Of a stretch of DNA of 64,000 nucleotides, positions 62,967 through 64,000 are shown one piece after another (position 1 is the first letter of the stretch; the number at the start of each line of letters is the position of its first letter). The stretch spans positions 3,038,001-3,102,000 of the forward strand of contig CAXXHF010000002.1 in the NCBI GenBank assembly GCA_963669405.2, read 5' to 3'. Under the pieces are notes generated by a model that made no database searches, had not been told where the DNA came from, and saw only the letters and a list, made by a program, of their open reading frames with translations. A program made the translations under genes and the position numbers. This DNA comes from Aureisphaera sp963669405. Lineage in GTDB: Bacteria; Bacteroidota; Bacteroidia; Flavobacteriales; Flavobacteriaceae.

Positions 62967-64000
62967 ATGAGCGACGCAATAAGAACCCTAGAACCTAAAG
63001 CCCTTTGGAACCATTTTGCAGATTTGAATGCGGTTCCCAGAGCTTCAAAAAAAGAAGAAAGAGTCATTCAATTTATGAAGGACTTTGGAAATGGATTGGG
63101 ATTGGAAACTATAGAAGACGAAGTAGGAAATGTAATTATCCGAAAAGCAGCGACCCACGGAATGGAGGATCGTACCCCAATCGTAATGCAGTCGCATTTA
63201 GACATGGTGCATCAAAAAAACAATGATACTGTATTCAATTTCGATACACAGGGGATAGAAATGTATATAGATGGAGATTGGGTAAAAGCCAACGGAACAA
63301 CTTTAGGAGCAGACAATGGATTGGGAGTGGCTACAATCATGGCTATTTTAGCTAGTGATTCTATTGCTCATCCTGCATTGGAAGCCCTGTTCACCATAGA
63401 TGAAGAAACGGGTATGACAGGAGCTATGGGGTTGAAAGGAGGATTATTGAAAGGAGATATCCTTCTGAATCTAGATACGGAAGAAGATGATGAAATTGGA
63501 GTTGGATGTGCTGGAGGAGTGGATGTAACCGCTGTTGGTAGTTACTCTGAAATCCAAACACCCCAAAATGCCCAAGCCTATACCATTACTCTAAAAGGAT
63601 TGCAGGGTGGGCATAGTGGTATGGATATTATTTTGGGATTGGGGAATGCCAATAAGTTGATGAACCGTATTCTAGCTTCGGTACAAGATATATGTCATGT
63701 TGCGGAAGTTTCTGGAGGTAGCTTACGCAATGCCATTCCTCGTGAAAGTGTAGCAACTGTTGTAGTGCCTATTGAAAATATATCTGCCTTTGTTACTCGT
63801 GTAGAATCTATACAATTCAATATTATTGAAGAATATAGATTGTTAGAATCAGATCTTTCCATTACTACAGAGAAAAGAGAGTTACCTGCATCGGTCATGG
63901 CTACAGGAGATCAAACAAAATTGATCAATTCACTGTATGCAGCTCACAATGGAGTATACAGAATGAGCCCAGCAATTGAAGGTTTGGTAGAAGCTTCCAA
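62967..64000 (+). CDS. pepD: Aminoacyl-histidine dipeptidase (Xaa-His dipeptidase), N-terminal part
   Basis: The gene runs off the right edge; 344 complete codons are visible from the ATG at 62967 (MSDAIRTLEPKALWNHF). M20 peptidase that splits X-His dipeptides such as carnosine, with two zinc ions. Visible ligands and motifs: QSHLDMVHQ, TLGADNGLGVA (bridging Asp), DEETGMTGAMGL (catalytic Glu and ligand) and LNLDTEE; the lid domain follows with QGGHSGMDI. Cytoplasmic. The remaining about 140 residues are outside the window. Confidence 0.93.
   Translation, partial: MSDAIRTLEPKALWNHFADLNAVPRASKKEERVIQFMKDFGNGLGLETIEDEVGNVIIRKAATHGMEDRTPIVMQSHLDMVHQKNNDTVFNFDTQGIEMYIDGDWVKANGTTLGADNGLGVATIMAILASDSIAHPALEALFTIDEETGMTGAMGLKGGLLKGDILLNLDTEEDDEIGVGCAGGVDVTAVGSYSEIQTPQNAQAYTITLKGLQGGHSGMDIILGLGNANKLMNRILASVQDICHVAEVSGGSLRNAIPRESVATVVVPIENISAFVTRVESIQFNIIEEYRLLESDLSITTEKRELPASVMATGDQTKLINSLYAAHNGVYRMSPAIEGLVEAS

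Overview
The window is chromosomal DNA from a member of the Bacteroidota, most likely a marine Flavobacteriaceae. The evidence is low GC, secreted proteins ending in type IX secretion (T9SS) sorting domains of both type A and type B, Bacteroidota-specific families (DUF5606, DUF3810, OstA-like, DUF349 repeats), and at least twelve exact copies of the Bacteroidota -7 promoter motif TAnnTTTG just upstream of start codons. The genus cannot be read from the sequence. I see no rRNA or tRNA genes, no CRISPR array, and no insertion sequence, prophage or plasmid module.

Layout. 1-8.1 kb: the tail of a T9SS-exported subtilase, a nitronate monooxygenase-like flavoprotein, a leftward trio (small membrane protein, SRPBCC protein, beta-lactamase-like lipoprotein), lysA, sucC (badly frameshifted in this sequence), a small secreted protein, a TerB-like protein and an Hsp20 chaperone with a clear sigma-54-type promoter. 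8.1-19.6 kb: rluF, uvrB, a short island of small orphan genes (about 11.0-12.3 kb), a methyltransferase, an 806-residue T9SS type B protein, an ABC-2 exporter, a lipoprotein, a nucleoid-associated protein and a pRiA4b ORF-3-like protein. 19.7-31.5 kb: a lipopolysaccharide/surface-glycan region with six or seven glycosyltransferases, a polysaccharide deacetylase, a GT9 heptosyltransferase-like enzyme, a Kdo-kinase-like protein and a methyltransferase. Its leftward operon runs on into tsaC, cca and ctaA. 31.5-36 kb: dapD diverges from ruvX-def-DUF5606-mazG. 36-49.6 kb, mostly leftward: a methyltransferase, DUF349 protein, aroE, two tandem DUF368 proteins, a TPR protein, a class III aminotransferase, an OstA-like protein, purA, a Fur-family regulator and a RelA/SpoT enzyme. 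49.6-64 kb: an Ste24-like protease, a TrmH-family methyltransferase, a T9SS type A repeat protein, a glycoside-hydrolase-like lipoprotein, a second lipoprotein, an SRPBCC protein, two amidohydrolase-family proteins (one a double-module fusion), a DUF3810 protein and the start of pepD.

How the genes work together. Most encode core housekeeping: lysine/peptidoglycan precursors (lysA, dapD), shikimate (aroE), the TCA cycle (sucC), purines (purA), the stringent response, DNA repair (uvrB, ruvX), tRNA/rRNA modification (tsaC, cca, rluF, TrmH) and heme A (ctaA). The second theme is the envelope: LPS core assembly, OstA-like, DUF368 (a family reported to act in undecaprenyl phosphate recycling) and T9SS cargo.

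The most notable items are the cluster of seven apparent single-base insertions in sucC, the sigma-54 promoter of hsp20, a repeat module shared by two T9SS cargo proteins, the amidohydrolase pair in which two of three modules lack the metal-binding His-x-His, and near-leaderless promoter placement at several genes. I did not find a convincing new defence or mobile system.
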